This document shows positions 43,429 through 53,729 of a stretch of 64,000 nt of DNA, piece by piece. Source of the DNA: Asterella californica (taxonomy: Eukaryota; Streptophyta; Marchantiopsida; Marchantiales; Aytoniaceae); assembly GCA_036924285.1 (NCBI GenBank), contig JAYKYS010000001.1:40919501-40983500 (forward strand). Direction: 5' to 3'. The translations under genes and the position numbers were made by a program. Under the pieces are notes generated by a model. It worked only from the letters and a program-made list of their open reading frames with translations, had not been told where the DNA came from and searched no databases. Positions within the stretch are counted from its first letter, which is position 1. Every line of letters begins with the position of its first letter.

Positions 43429-44935
43429 GACAGTCGCATCAACCGACAGTCAACATGACTTCCCATACTCGGCAGAAGTACCATCCGTACGACAACGATG
43501 ATGATATGGATGAGTAAAGCGTTGGACGATGATTTAGTTATGATAACTTGAGCTACTCTAAAGACAACTTTTTTGAAGAGGTTCAGAGGAGTGGACTATG
43601 ACCGGATGACTCTCATAGAACTTCAGAGACTCAAATGGAAGAAGAAAGAGACACTGCGGGATTACACCGAGAGGTTTGAAGACCTCCTTGATCACATCCT
43701 TCAGAACCAAGGAAGATCCGGTTATTGCGCTCAGCAAGCAGTGGATTGGTACTTAGGAGGTTTGTCTCAAGAGATGGAGTTGTATTGTAGAAGAGGAGGA
43801 GGTGATGATTTGGTAGAAGGATGCAGAGCAGTATGAAACCTCGAGCATCATCCAGAATATGACAAAAGACAGAGAGACGATCTTCGAAGAAGTAGAAGAA
43901 GTCAAAGAAGTCTTCTAGGGAGTCCAAGAGGAAGTCCACTAAAACTGATAACAGTGCTTCGGAAGCATCATCTGCTTCGGAAGCATCATCTGCTTCTGAA
44001 GAGTCTACTATTGAAAGTTCAGAATCAAACTCTGAACAGGAGAAGAAGACACGGAAGAAGAAGAAGGAGAAGTCACGATCTAAGGAAGAAGTTGTGCAGA
44101 AGATCTCTCAGACTCGGATCATTCATTCTACACATGATCCCCGGATTGATGAAATGCTAAAGCAGTTTGCAGACCTGAAAGTTCATCTTCTGAACCAGAA
44201 GGACAAGCGGAAGCAACTCATGGCTTCCCAGCCAAATATTTGGTGCAACCTTTGTAACTCTTCCGGACACACCAGAGATCAGTGTACACAAGATCAAGCT
44301 GTTAACTAGACAGACTAGGAAGAAGACGATGAATGATATCTACACAATCCAAGTGGAGAAACCTGCTACCGGACTGAGACGGTACAACCCTTTACTCCTA
44401 CTCCTCCTAATCGTTATACTCCCATAGACAGGGCTGGTACTGTACAGACCAGGACGCCTTGGCAACCTTCATCACAACGACATCTAAACCCTCTTCCTGG
44501 AGCTTGTAACAATTGTGGAGAGACATGACACTAGTGGTCCACTTGTCCTCATCCCTGAAGACAGATTGGACAAGTGCCCTTGTGTGGGAATTGTAAAGAA
44601 GCAGGACATTTCACAGGGAATTGCCCTCAGACTTTACGCCCACAACAGATGGTTAGATTTGCGAATACCACACCTCATGCAGAAGCAGCATCAGCTTCTA
44701 AGCTCGAGTTAGCAGTGGTACAGCATATCTCTGTGGAAAAAGAAGATCTTGGAGATTGCACGGATTGTCTACACATAGAGGAAGACGAACTAGACCCTGG
44801 GAAGCGCATAGGAAAGGAGTCTCAGCTGCAGAAGACGTCTGCAGCTCAGAAGAAGAAGACACATGAGAAAGCGTCATCTTTTATCTTGGCGGATGGCACT
44901 ATTTGGAGCCCTTTCTCGGATTCAGATAGCTGACC
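43429..44935 (+). pseudogene. gag: Asp-3 gag, second partial copy (tandem duplication)
   Basis: From 43429 the sequence restarts in gag N-terminal material (GACAGTCGCATCAACCGACAG..., matching 31944), has an internal deletion near 43500, then repeats the capsid end (43573-43836) and the basic and knuckle region (43840-44715). Knuckles here are better preserved: NLCNSSGHTRDQC and CGNCKEAGHFTGNC. It ends with EDLGDCTDCLHIEED and LADGTIWSP, as in Asp-1, with a stop at 44931. Confidence 0.78.
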
Positions 44936-45403
44936 CTCAGAAGAAGTCATGGATGATGCAGTATTCAATGTGAGTACCAGAAGTAGAGGGAATATCGAAT
45001 CTCGTCGTAAGGAGACCAAGAGAAGAAACAACGTAAGGAGATCACCCTCTCTAGAGCGACCTTCTTCTCCTGCTTATGACAGAGAAGATCCGAAGTACTT
45101 TGCTCCTGACATCAGAAAAGAAGTTGAAATTAGAATATAAACCTCAAGATGCTAATGGAGTATATCTTCATCTCCAATCGATTGAAACAATGAAGCGATC
45201 ATGCAAGAAGAACTGGAAGAAGCGACGGAAGATCGTACAGAAGCTTCCTCCACCGACCACGGCAGCCCTTGTCCCACCGGATCAGCTTCTACTCGAGGAA
45301 AGACCCGCTTCAGGTTTCCACCTAAGGAAACATCTCCTAAGCCTTCCCTGTTAGAGACTCCAGTCACTCTTCAAAGCGATCCCCTTATGACTTCTTACGA
45401 GAT
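44936..45403 (+). pseudogene. Asp-3 gag-protease junction region, frames broken
   Basis: Corresponds to 13262-13612 of Asp-1: FNVSTRSRGN, YDREDPKYFAPDIR and QEELEEATED in alternating frames. A short insertion interrupts it near 45135-45195. No domain is recognised. Confidence 0.6.
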
Positions 45404-45930
45404 TTGTGGAATCAGAAGGCAGATGTAATCTTCCAACAGCTTCTAGATGATTGCAGGAAGCTGTTACAGTCTGTACTTCGAGGATCAAGGAAAAGGAGAA
45501 AAGCGAAACTTCTCCATAGCACTCCGATCCTTAGGATAGAGCATGAGGACTTAGGAGTCCTAAAACTTGATATGGAGATCCATGGCTGTCTTCTGAAGAA
45601 GATACCTATTGATTCAGGCTCCGGAGTTAACATCATGACGGAAGAGACTGCGCATGCCCTAGGCTTCATTGAGTTTCACCTACTCCGAAGATTCTCAGAA
45701 TGGTGGACCAGACCAGAAGACGACCCTTGGGACAACTGAAATATATCTTAACGGTAATTGAGGGAGTATCTTTTTCCTCACTTACATTATTTTACGACCT
45801 ATAGCTAAGGTTGGATATCAGGTTTTGATAGGAAAACCTTGGTTGTATGCTGCAAGTGTAAATATCGATTGGAGAAGAGATCGTTTGAGGTTTCTCAATC
45901 CTACACCTAAGCCGGCGAGAAGTCCAATAT
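45404..45930 (+). pseudogene. Asp-3 protease domain
   Basis: Aspartic protease with IPIDSGSGVNIMTEETAHALG (DSG active site), matching Asp-1 at 12682-13230. A frameshift near 45685 and a TGA at 45737 cut the frame before the C-terminal half, which remains readable (FFLTYIILRPIAKVGYQVL, 45770-45930) in another frame. Confidence 0.8.
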
Positions 45931-45943
45931 CTCACTCTCTTGG

Positions 45944-46970
45944 ATGAAGATTGGACATCAAGATGAAACTCCTTCTACGACTGAGGGATATACGTCGGAA
46001 GACTCAGCTGCATCTTTTGACAATGATGGAAGACATGATGAGTTTGTGGTGAATAACTTGCGTACTACAGGTACCACAGAAGAAGCAGAAGTGAACTGTG
46101 GATACATTGAGTGTTATGAAATTGCGGAAGAAGAGCTTCTAGAAGACAACAGTATTGTCTTCTCTTCAGAAGACCAGTTAGCTGATCTTCTAGAAGCCGA
46201 AAGTACAGTCTTCTCTTCAGAAGACCAATTAGCTGATCTTCCAGAAGCCGAAAGTACTATCTTCCCTTCAGAGGATCAGTTAGCTGATCTTCTAGAAGTC
46301 GAGTCAGACTTGGAAGAAGCTCCAAAACCGGAATATTTTGGTGTTAGTGAGTACAGTCATACTGAAGGAATGGTGAATCCTGATGATCTTCAAGAAATGG
46401 AGATTGCCTCAGGGAAGAAGTTGAAACTTTCCAAGGGTGATCAAGGACCAGCAGTTGGAAGACTTCAGAGAACTCTTGACAGAGTTCCAAGATGTCTTCG
46501 CATGGACCATAAAAGACATGAAGGACATACCTAGAGAACTGGGAGAGCATCGAATCGACTTGCTGGAAGACGTTGTTCCTGCACGATAGAGGCAGTATCG
46601 ACTTAACCCTAACTACTCACTTCTAATGAAAGATCAGATCGATCAGTATCTGAAGGCAAGAGTCATCTTCTCAGTGCTTAGCAGTGAGTGGGTAGCTCCT
46701 ATTATCATCGTGTCCAGGAAGCAGACAGGTAAGATTAGAGTGTGCCAGGACTTCCAGAAGCTAAACTTGGTCACGAAGAAGGATCATCATCCTTTACCAT
46801 TCATCGATTTTATGTTAGACCAGGTAGCAGGACATGAGTTCTACAGCTTCCTGGACGGGTATTATGAGTACAACCAAGTTTCAATCAGAGAAGAAGACAA
46901 GTCGAAGATCACTTTTACTACTGATTGGGAACTTACTCATATAACCAAATGCCGTTTGGTTTATGCAACG
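45944..46970 (+). pseudogene. Asp-3 linker with tandem repeats and RT N-terminal half
   Basis: The acidic linker holds three 60-bp repeats (about 46140-46310; SSEDQLADLLEAES). RT begins with HRIDLLEDVVPAR and continues KTGKIRVCQDF-type fingers, HHPLPFID, FYSFLDGYYEYNQV and FTTDW, then with a one-base shift YNQMPFGLCNA at about 46965. Stops lie at 46532 and 46589. The catalytic FLDD block is missing because the sequence changes at 46970. Confidence 0.82.
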
Positions 46971-47163
46971 CGAGATGAAGAGATAAGCATGGAGGAAGTC
47001 GGAGCACAGTTTGATCTCTTGGATGATGACGGAGAAGATTTGGATGTTGAAGATATTGCTAATGACGACATCAATCAAAAGGACCAAGATATTGTGTGAT
47101 GTCGATCATAATTTTACGAGTGTTTGTGCATACAGGAGGATGCGCAGATTTAGAAGGGGTGGA
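46971..47163 (+). pseudogene. Tail of a Trp-lineage pol plus polypurine tract
   Basis: RDEEISMEEV...DLDVEDIANDD-stop (47098) resembles the acidic pol tail of Trp-2 (RDEEVDLADI...). It is followed by GCATACAGGAGGATGCGCAGATTTAGAAGGGGTGGA, equivalent to the Trp-2 3' UTR and polypurine tract, and then TGTAGTGTTGTGG, a plausible LTR start at 47164. It is a small 3' end fragment fused to Asp-3 RT. Confidence 0.65.
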
Positions 47164-47363
47164 TGTAGTGTTGTGGTACGACTCTTATGTGAAATTCTCG
47201 TAAAAACTATGATGTGTTTCTTTTTTGTATTTCGAGAACTTTTTCGCATAACTCACCAAACGATGTGATGGGTGCCACGTCATGATTATCTATTCCTGTG
47301 ATAGCACGGTAGTGAAACATCTCAAATCAGCAATCTATGCGCGTTTACTTCAGTGGTCTTTGT
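47164..47363 (+). other. LTR start remnant and RNase H fragment
   Basis: The first ~100 bp may be the beginning of a Trp-lineage LTR. From 47300 the frame DSTVVKHLKSAIYARLLQWSLLLKYR resembles the RNase H segment (HK.LK.L...RLQRWSLLLQ) that precedes integrase in ordinary Ty3 elements, perhaps from the PHD family. Too short for assignment. Confidence 0.4.
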
Positions 47364-48905
47364 TGCTGAAATATCGACCTAGACGTTGAAAGGAACATTA
47401 GCTGGATAGTTGAGATCCATTCTTCGTCTTAACAAGATGTACATCGTCAGATCCCAAGTCTCTTCGTATGTAACAATCGGAAGGATCATCAGAAGTTGTA
47501 AGTCCATCACCAACATCAGGAGGGTGTAAGTTCACCCTCCTGATGAATTCATCATCAACATATGTAACTAACCATTGTCGAAAGTGACCACAGTGGATGC
47601 AATGAAACTTGATGTGAAACGGATTCGAGAAAAGAAGATCGAGAGCCGTTATTAGACCTCTATCCATAACCACCACTCTCGTAGTTCTTCACTCCTCCAC
47701 GCAGACCATCGAGAACTCTCACGAATCACCCGCTAAGAAAAATGACTCATCATTTATATTCGGTGTCATTGCAGATCAAACATCAATCATGGAGCATAGA
47801 TTGGTACATACGGAGAGACTTTGAGGAAGAGTATTTCAACCGAGTGATAGCTTCACCGTTTTCTTTTGTCGTACCGTTCATTGTAGATCATTTTTAGGTT
47901 GTAATGTTGACTTTGCATTAGCTAGTGACTCTATTGTCTCATTCTAAGTTGAGCACTTCTGCGTATTTATGTTCCGCAAAGAATCCTTCAACATGTGTCA
48001 AGGATTTTATGACTTCTTCTAGTGTTATTGGTGTCTAGTGTATCCTTGGGTGTTACAAGCCATTCTAGTAGAAAAAGTTGAGTGAGGAAAAGACAAACTA
48101 AAAACTCTTTTTGCTCTCATTGGTCTACTTTTGGACCAATGGTGTTCTAGCTAATCCTCGTGATATTGTTTGTGATTTTGGGAGGTTTTTGAGGTCCATT
48201 CGCACAAGGAAGGATATGATTGGAAAGCTCTCGAGCATGGCTACAATCTGGGCTGAAGAGACGAGTGATTTCATGGAAGATTGAAGACGTTATGATCGAT
48301 TGAGTGGAGGGGGTGAAATTCATATCCATTACTTCGTTTTTGGTCATTCCGAGAGATTTGTGAGGAGTTTTGAGGAGCAGTCAAATGGGTTGGAGAGCTG
48401 ATGACGAGATGGTCGTTCTGATATCAATTTCAGCTGATTCTTGATCGATTTGGATTGTGAACCGATCGATTAAAGTTGAGAAGTGCAGACGTGATGAGAC
48501 GAGTATTGTGAACTGTGACAGTCATGAGAGATTGGCTATTTCTCGAGTTCTGGGTCGAATTTTTGAGTGAAACTTTCTAGGATTGAGGGATTTCTTATCA
48601 GTAAGATATTTGGGAAGCTTCATCTCGAATAATCGAATATGTTGTTCAGGGTCTTGGATCAAATGTACATGGGTCTGTAAAACCCTTAAGTTAGCAAAAA
48701 CTACAGTTTGATCCATATCTTATACTTGGTTTGAGGTTTCGATCTGAAAATTTTTCAAGGCAAGAGTGAAGGATCCAATAAAGCTTCCAGTGAAGTTTGA
48801 TCATCATTGGTCGAAGGGTTTGAGAGAACTAAGATCTCAAAGTTCATAGAAGCTTTTGTTATTAGCGGGTTCGAGTTTTCGATCATATCTATTGTCATCT
48901 TTTTT
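47364..48905. repeat. Low-copy repeat G (copy 1), first 380 bp inverted
   Basis: 47364-47745 is the reverse complement of about 61865-62205, and 47758-48720 is in direct orientation to 62205-62890. Copy 1 also has about 175 bp (47900-48080) absent from copy 2. On the minus strand, 47398-47676 encodes a 92-codon frame (DLLFSNPFHIKFHCIHCGHF...RRDLGSDDVHLVKTKNG) that is partly conserved in copy 2. The rest reads like LTR or leader sequence (GGAAAGCTC, AAGTTGAG motifs). I cannot assign it to a family. Confidence 0.6.
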
Positions 48906-50312
48906 TAGTTGCTGTCGGTCTTTCCACCCTCTGGCAGGCATGCATCACATCTTCTGATCTCCTGAAAGTATCTTTGTACATGGTTGGCCACCAGTAGCCG
49001 ACGTCCAACATCTTCTTCACCGTCGTCTTCAGTCCATAGTGGCCCCAGCGTCCTCGTAGTGAAGGCTCATGATCATCGTCATAATCTCTGAGGGTTCGAG
49101 GCATCTCGTCATGTCCCTTCCTAAACAGAATACCCTCGAAGATAACGTAAAGGCCTACCTTGTGTAAGAAGACGGCCTTCTGCTCGGCATCCAATCCTTC
49201 TAGGTACTGTTGGTCTTTCAAGAATTTCCTCAAGTCCTCAAAGATAGATTCTTCTGTGGAAGTTGTGTAAACAAGATCAGAAGATCTTGCCTCAGCTTCT
49301 GGAGAGTAGGCGGTACTTCCCTCAGATTGTGACGTCTCTGCAAAAACTTGGAATAACTTCTTGTCAGAGAACTCGTCTTCTACTTCGTCTTCTCGACTCT
49401 CCGTCTCCAATCTAGATAGGTAGTCAGCATTGACATGCTGTCTTCCAGACCTATACTTAACCGTGTAAGTAAATTCTTGAAGTAGGAGAATCCACCTAGC
49501 TATCCTACCAGACAAATCTGCTTTCTTCACTAGATGCTTCAAAGAAAAATGATCCACATGGAAGACAAATGGATTAGCTAGAAGATAGTGCCTAAACTTC
49601 CTACAAGAGTAAATCGTGTCAAGACGCAGAGAAGAAGTACTCCCTTTCAGTTGTCGAGTACTTCTTCTCTGCGTCACTGTCACATCTAGGCTGAACTTCA
49701 ACCTGTGTTCGAAGTTGTCTTCCCGCGTAGTAAACGGAAAAATCCTTCTTCTTCTCATCTTTATGGCTCAGTACCACCGCTATGGCAAAAGCGGAGACAT
49801 CCACATAAATGTGGAAGACCTTTTCTCAATCAGGTGGTCTTAGGACAGGAGATTCTGACAAAAGCTTCTTCATCTCCTCGAAGGCTTCTTGCTGCTCAGA
49901 AGACCAGACGTAAGGTTCGTCCTTCTTCAACAATTTGGTAAGTCTTCATGCTACTTTTGCATATAGGTCAATAAACCTCCTGTAGTATCTTATGTTGCCC
50001 ATGAAGCTTTTCAACTGAGTCAGGTTAGCAGGTGGGTGAAGTTTCATGATAACTTCCACCTTAGCACAATCGACTTCTATGCCTCTTCCAGAAATCTTAT
50101 GTCATAACAAAATCCCTTCTGACATCCCAAAGAAGCACTTCTCAGGATGTAGAGCCAAACGATGCTCTATACACTTCAGAAAACACTTCCTCAAAAATTT
50201 CAGATGATCTTCTTTCGATCCAAACACACAAAAATCATCTAAGAAGATCTCCATGAAAGTTCGAAGATACTCCTTAAAGATCGTAATCATCAATCTCTGG
50301 AATGTGACAGAA
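48906..50312 (-). pseudogene. Asp-4: pol fragment, RT to integrase zinc region
   Basis: Minus-strand Asp-family fragment truncated at both ends. RT: FQRLMITIFKEYL, FLDDFCVFG and HPEKCFFGMSEG. RNase H: IYVDVSAFAIAVV, FHVDHFSLKHL, NADYLSRLE. Integrase zinc region: GHYGLKTTVKKMLD...CQRVERP. Stops and frameshifts include TAA near 50102, stops near 49945 and 49828 and a disrupted RNase H Glu region at 49620-49720, where a 20-bp inverted repeat has been created. It is flanked by repeat sequences also found at 47965-48080. Confidence 0.85.
49623..49675. repeat. Perfect 20-bp inverted repeat with 13-nt loop in Asp-4
   Basis: Arms at 49623-49642 and 49656-49675 are exact reverse complements, the loop being CCTTTCAGTTGTC. 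Asp-1 (about 11095-11140) has only the right arm, so the left arm is a templated inverted copy gained by Asp-4. Confidence 0.85.
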
Positions 50313-50430
50313 GTTTGGGGCTTCCAGTAGAATGATTTGTAACACCAAAGGATACACAATACACCTATAACACTAGAAGAAGTCATAAAATCCTTGAGAC
50401 ATGTTGAAGGATTCTTTGCGGAACGTAAAT
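50313..50430 (-). repeat. Inverted copy of 47965-48080
   Basis: About 115 bp matching part of the extra segment of repeat G copy 1 in opposite orientation (CAAAGAATCCTTCAACATG and TTATGACTTCTTCTAG). It borders the Asp-4 fragment on the right. Confidence 0.7.
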
Positions 50431-50439
50431 TCGTAAATC

Positions 50440-51865
50440 TGAAGTTGCAATCCCAGATGCCGATGGGTTGAGTCGTAACCCACGCACGAGTCAGCAGGAT
50501 CATACTAGAGCTCGATGGCATGACGAGGTTGATGAAGAGATGATGCCAGGGTGGCATGCATCTGCTTTTCTTTATGTATTGATCATGAACTCTAGTATGG
50601 AGGGTCAAGTCGTATCTTTCTCAAGTCGGAGAATAGATTGTGAATCTCTGAATCCTGAGGTTGGAGATGGTGTTCCAGACCAGCGAGATATTCATGACGA
50701 TGTGATAGTAATGGAGTATTTACGTACTGGTGTGGTGGTAGACACAATAAGTGCCAAGGAGCGAGATCGCGTCCTCCAACGAGCAAAGAGATTTCGACAA
50801 GAAAGACGACATGTACTTCGAATGTGAGACGATGAGAGAAATACGGATAGTGTCACATCCATCCCAGATGGCACAGTTAGTACGACATGTTTGTGAGGAG
50901 TTGAGACATTTTGTAGTGAAGCATACACGTAGCTTACTCCAAGGACAATATTGGTGGCGTGGTATGCACATCGATGTGCAGTAGTTCGTCACACAATGTG
51001 TGATTTGTGATCGAGTATGAGCATAATTTAATGCTCCTACTCCACAGTTAGACCCTTTGTCGATTATGGGATTGGGTTACTGTTAAAGCTTGGATTTGCA
51101 GGATCTTTACCGTTGATTGTACGTCATCACCGATATGTGTTGGTGATGGTGGAGCACTTTCCCAAGTGGATTGAGTTGGTGGTATTACCGGACAAGACGA
51201 GTGAGAGGATAGCGTATGCATTCTTAGATCTAGTGCTGAGTCGTTTTGGAGCACCTGCTGAAGTGCTAACGGATCAAGGTATAGAGTTTCTTGATGAATT
51301 TCAAGCCTTGTGTGATCATGCGCTGATTGATCATCGGACTACATCTCGAGATCATCTTGAGGCAGATGGTTTGGCGGAGAGGGTTGTTCAGACGATGAAG
51401 AGAGGATTACGCAAGTATGGCTTGTAGAAGGACCACTTGGGAGACTTGGATGTGCAGTTACCATGGTTGACTATGGGCTACTGATTTAGCCGGCAAGCGT
51501 CTTTGGTTTCCTTCTCACAGTATTTTCTATTGTATGATCGAGATCCAGATCTATGTTCTACCAACATGATTCTGCTGAGGTGCTAAACCTTGATGATCCG
51601 GATATGTGGGTGAGAGCATGTTTTTAACGAGCCGAGACATTTCAAAGAGTAATGCCTATGGCTTTTGAGAACCTAGCTATTGCTCAACATAGAGACACGT
51701 TGCAATATGCGACTATTTGAGGAGGAGGTTATCGGCCATCGATTCGTATGTTTCATCTTGATGATTATACCTATCTACAACAGACTACATTGACTATGTT
51801 GGATGCGTATGATTTTACGAATGAGTGAGGTGTTATCTTTTGGAGTACTCGTGTTAGAGGGCCGT
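50440..51865 (+). pseudogene. PHD-1 pol: integrase of a Ty3-type element (interrupted by Trp-3)
   Basis: Begins with the RNase H/integrase linker (PDADGLSRNPRTSQQDH). Integrase zinc region: HVCEELRHFVVKH, GQYWWRGMH, CVIC. The core has GFAGSLPLIVRHHRYVLVMVEHF (the first Asp apparently replaced by Gly), VLTDQGIEF and ADGLAERVVQ, giving the second D and E with 34 residues between. It is followed by several stops and then RMSEVLSFGVLVLEGRC, which matches the segment before the PHD finger in PHD-2. The frame is cut at 51865 by the Trp-3 LTR. It is distinct from Trp and Asp integrases and closer to widespread Ty3 types. Confidence 0.8.
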
Positions 51866-53654
51866 TGTCGTGTCTTGGACCGGCTCTCATCTGAAAATCT
51901 GTTTGCGACACTTATCATTATCGCTCCAAAGACACTCATGAGACTAAAAATGAAGCTTTTGGCACAACTTCAGATCTTTACTTTCATCGCATCAATAGGT
52001 AGAGCTCATTGTCAGCTTTCCATAGGCACTTTGTCTACTTCATTTGGACGCCTAGTGGAGAAGTTACGAGACTCGAAAGATGGGTAAAACAAGCTAGATC
52101 CTAGCTTACGGGCTTTTGGCACAACTTAGGATCTTCAATTTCATCGCATCAATGGGTAGAGCTCGTTGTCACCTTTCCATATGCACTTTGTCTACTTCAT
52201 TTGGACGCCTAGTGGAGAAGTTACGAGACTCGAAAGATGGGAAAATCAAGATGGGTCCTAGTTTACTTTTGCTCACTGGGTATTTGCAGCTCAAGGCGCT
52301 ATACTAAGGACGCAACTGCTGCTGGACGGACTGCTTTCTCATTATCTGTGAGTTCTTGTACGTACAGCGTCTGATGTAAGGGGGCAGCTTAAGGAGCTAA
52401 CTTGTTTCTACGACTTGTCGGTGGACCGCCAATCAGCCCACAAAGTCGAATGATCAACCCGCGCGGTTTGGAGAATATAGAAATCTAATGCATGCGCGCA
52501 AGGTGTCATTGGGTTCAGATATGTGCAGGCTACACGTTGGTTAAGACGATTCGTGAAGAGGCGGATCAAGGACTGTGTTTAGGGAGAAATAAAGACGCAT
52601 GAGAGGTTTTTTGGAGGCTTCAGTGACATGTGAAGGAGTTCTAGAGTCCAAACTTGCTGTCCTTGGATCCATCAGGATCAAAACGTCGAGTTCTTCAGGA
52701 AATTGAAGACGATATGAAATTTCATCAGACGATTTGAGAGTTCTGGGTGAAATTGGCTCGTAAGGAAAAGCTTCCCTCAGTTTTTTGCCGCTTGCGACCT
52801 GAGATTGGTTTGTTCTTCACGATCGGTGAACCAAACTCTTCATTCTTGGTGCTTATGCGATCAGGGAGTCTTAACCTACGCGCCCGAGAAGACCGTGTGT
52901 GGATTGGATTGTTGGATTGGGTGTGGTAAGCAAGTTTGAGCCACAGGGAGTCGATTTACGTCAGTTTTTTTGCATCTTGCGGTTAAATTTCTTGCATGGT
53001 TTCACGAAAGGAACTCCAAATGGCTTGTTTGGAGTCTCATTGGGTTCAGGGTAGCTAGATCTACCTACCAGAGAAGATGGATATCAGACCAGACAATCCG
53101 TTTGGACGGTGTGTGCGATTTTAAGCCGCATGAAGGAGTTTTGAAAAGTTCGGTCACTTACGACTGAAAATTGAAGATATCTCGGCTGTTGGGAGTCGGA
53201 TCTGAAGGTTTTCTGGACCAACGGAGTCAGGGAAGAAGACCCTATCGATATCTTAAGACCATTTGTTGAAAGGAGACAGTTCTCAGATAGGTCTTTTTCA
53301 GTTCCTTCGCTACGGTTTTCGTCTTTTGTTGGAGTTCTAGTTGGTTATGTACAGCTTGTGATAGCTAGCTTTAGCTAAGAGCTTGTACATGAACGTTGTT
53401 TGGACTTGGGTTTGAGATTCAAGGACTCGTTTAAGAGGTTTTACATCAGATTACAGACCGCTCTGGTTTGCTTCTCAGTTTTGTGTTCTTAGGGAGAAAG
53501 AACCGGCAGTGTATATACGTTGAGAGTTGGTATATATTGCGACGTTCGTTTTTGTGCTTGTGTTTCTCTTTCTTGTCTCTGTTCAGCACACTACATCTCT
53601 ACAGCCAGGAACCTCGTGTTTTCCTGGACATCCTTCACGCTATCCGACACGATA
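51866..53654 (+). repeat. Trp-3 5' LTR
   Basis: 1789 bp from TGTCGTGTCTTGG to CCGACACGATA, matching the Trp-2 LTR inverted. It is shortened by loss of tandem-repeat material and of a segment near 53410. TATA box GGTATATATT at 53529. Confidence 0.87.
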
Positions 53655-53657
53655 TAG

Positions 53658-53674
53658 TGGTAACTCGACGTGAA
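53658..53674 (+). other. Primer-binding site, tRNA-Trp type (Trp-3)
   Basis: TGGTAACTCGACGTGAA, one base shorter than in Trp-2, three bases after the LTR. Confidence 0.7.
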
Positions 53675-53729
53675 GGTATGAGATGGAGATTTTTTCTATG
53701 TTTGAACTTTGAAGAAGAGATTGGCAATT

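Larger units (their letters stand above)
30246..46970 (+). mobile_element. Asp-3: Ty3/gypsy element, split by Trp-2, truncated in RT
   Basis: Plus-strand Asp-family copy: LTR, tRNA-Asp primer site, gag (31560-32454, continuing at 42546), a partially duplicated gag, protease, linker and RT up to MPFGLCNA near 46970, where it is joined to the tail of a Trp-lineage pol. Integrase, ORF3 and 3' LTR are absent. Confidence 0.83.

Noticed and set aside
47100..47163. Arg-rich peptide AYRRMRRFRRGGC in plus frame
   Set aside because: It is simply the translation of the polypurine-tract region (GGAGGATGCGCAGATTTAGAAGGGG) found before Trp-lineage LTRs.
48522..48716. Minus-strand frame VHLIQDPEQHIRLFEMK, considered as a piece of RT
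   Set aside because: It is conserved in repeat G copy 2 but shows no catalytic RT motif or convincing alignment to a domain. Left as unknown.
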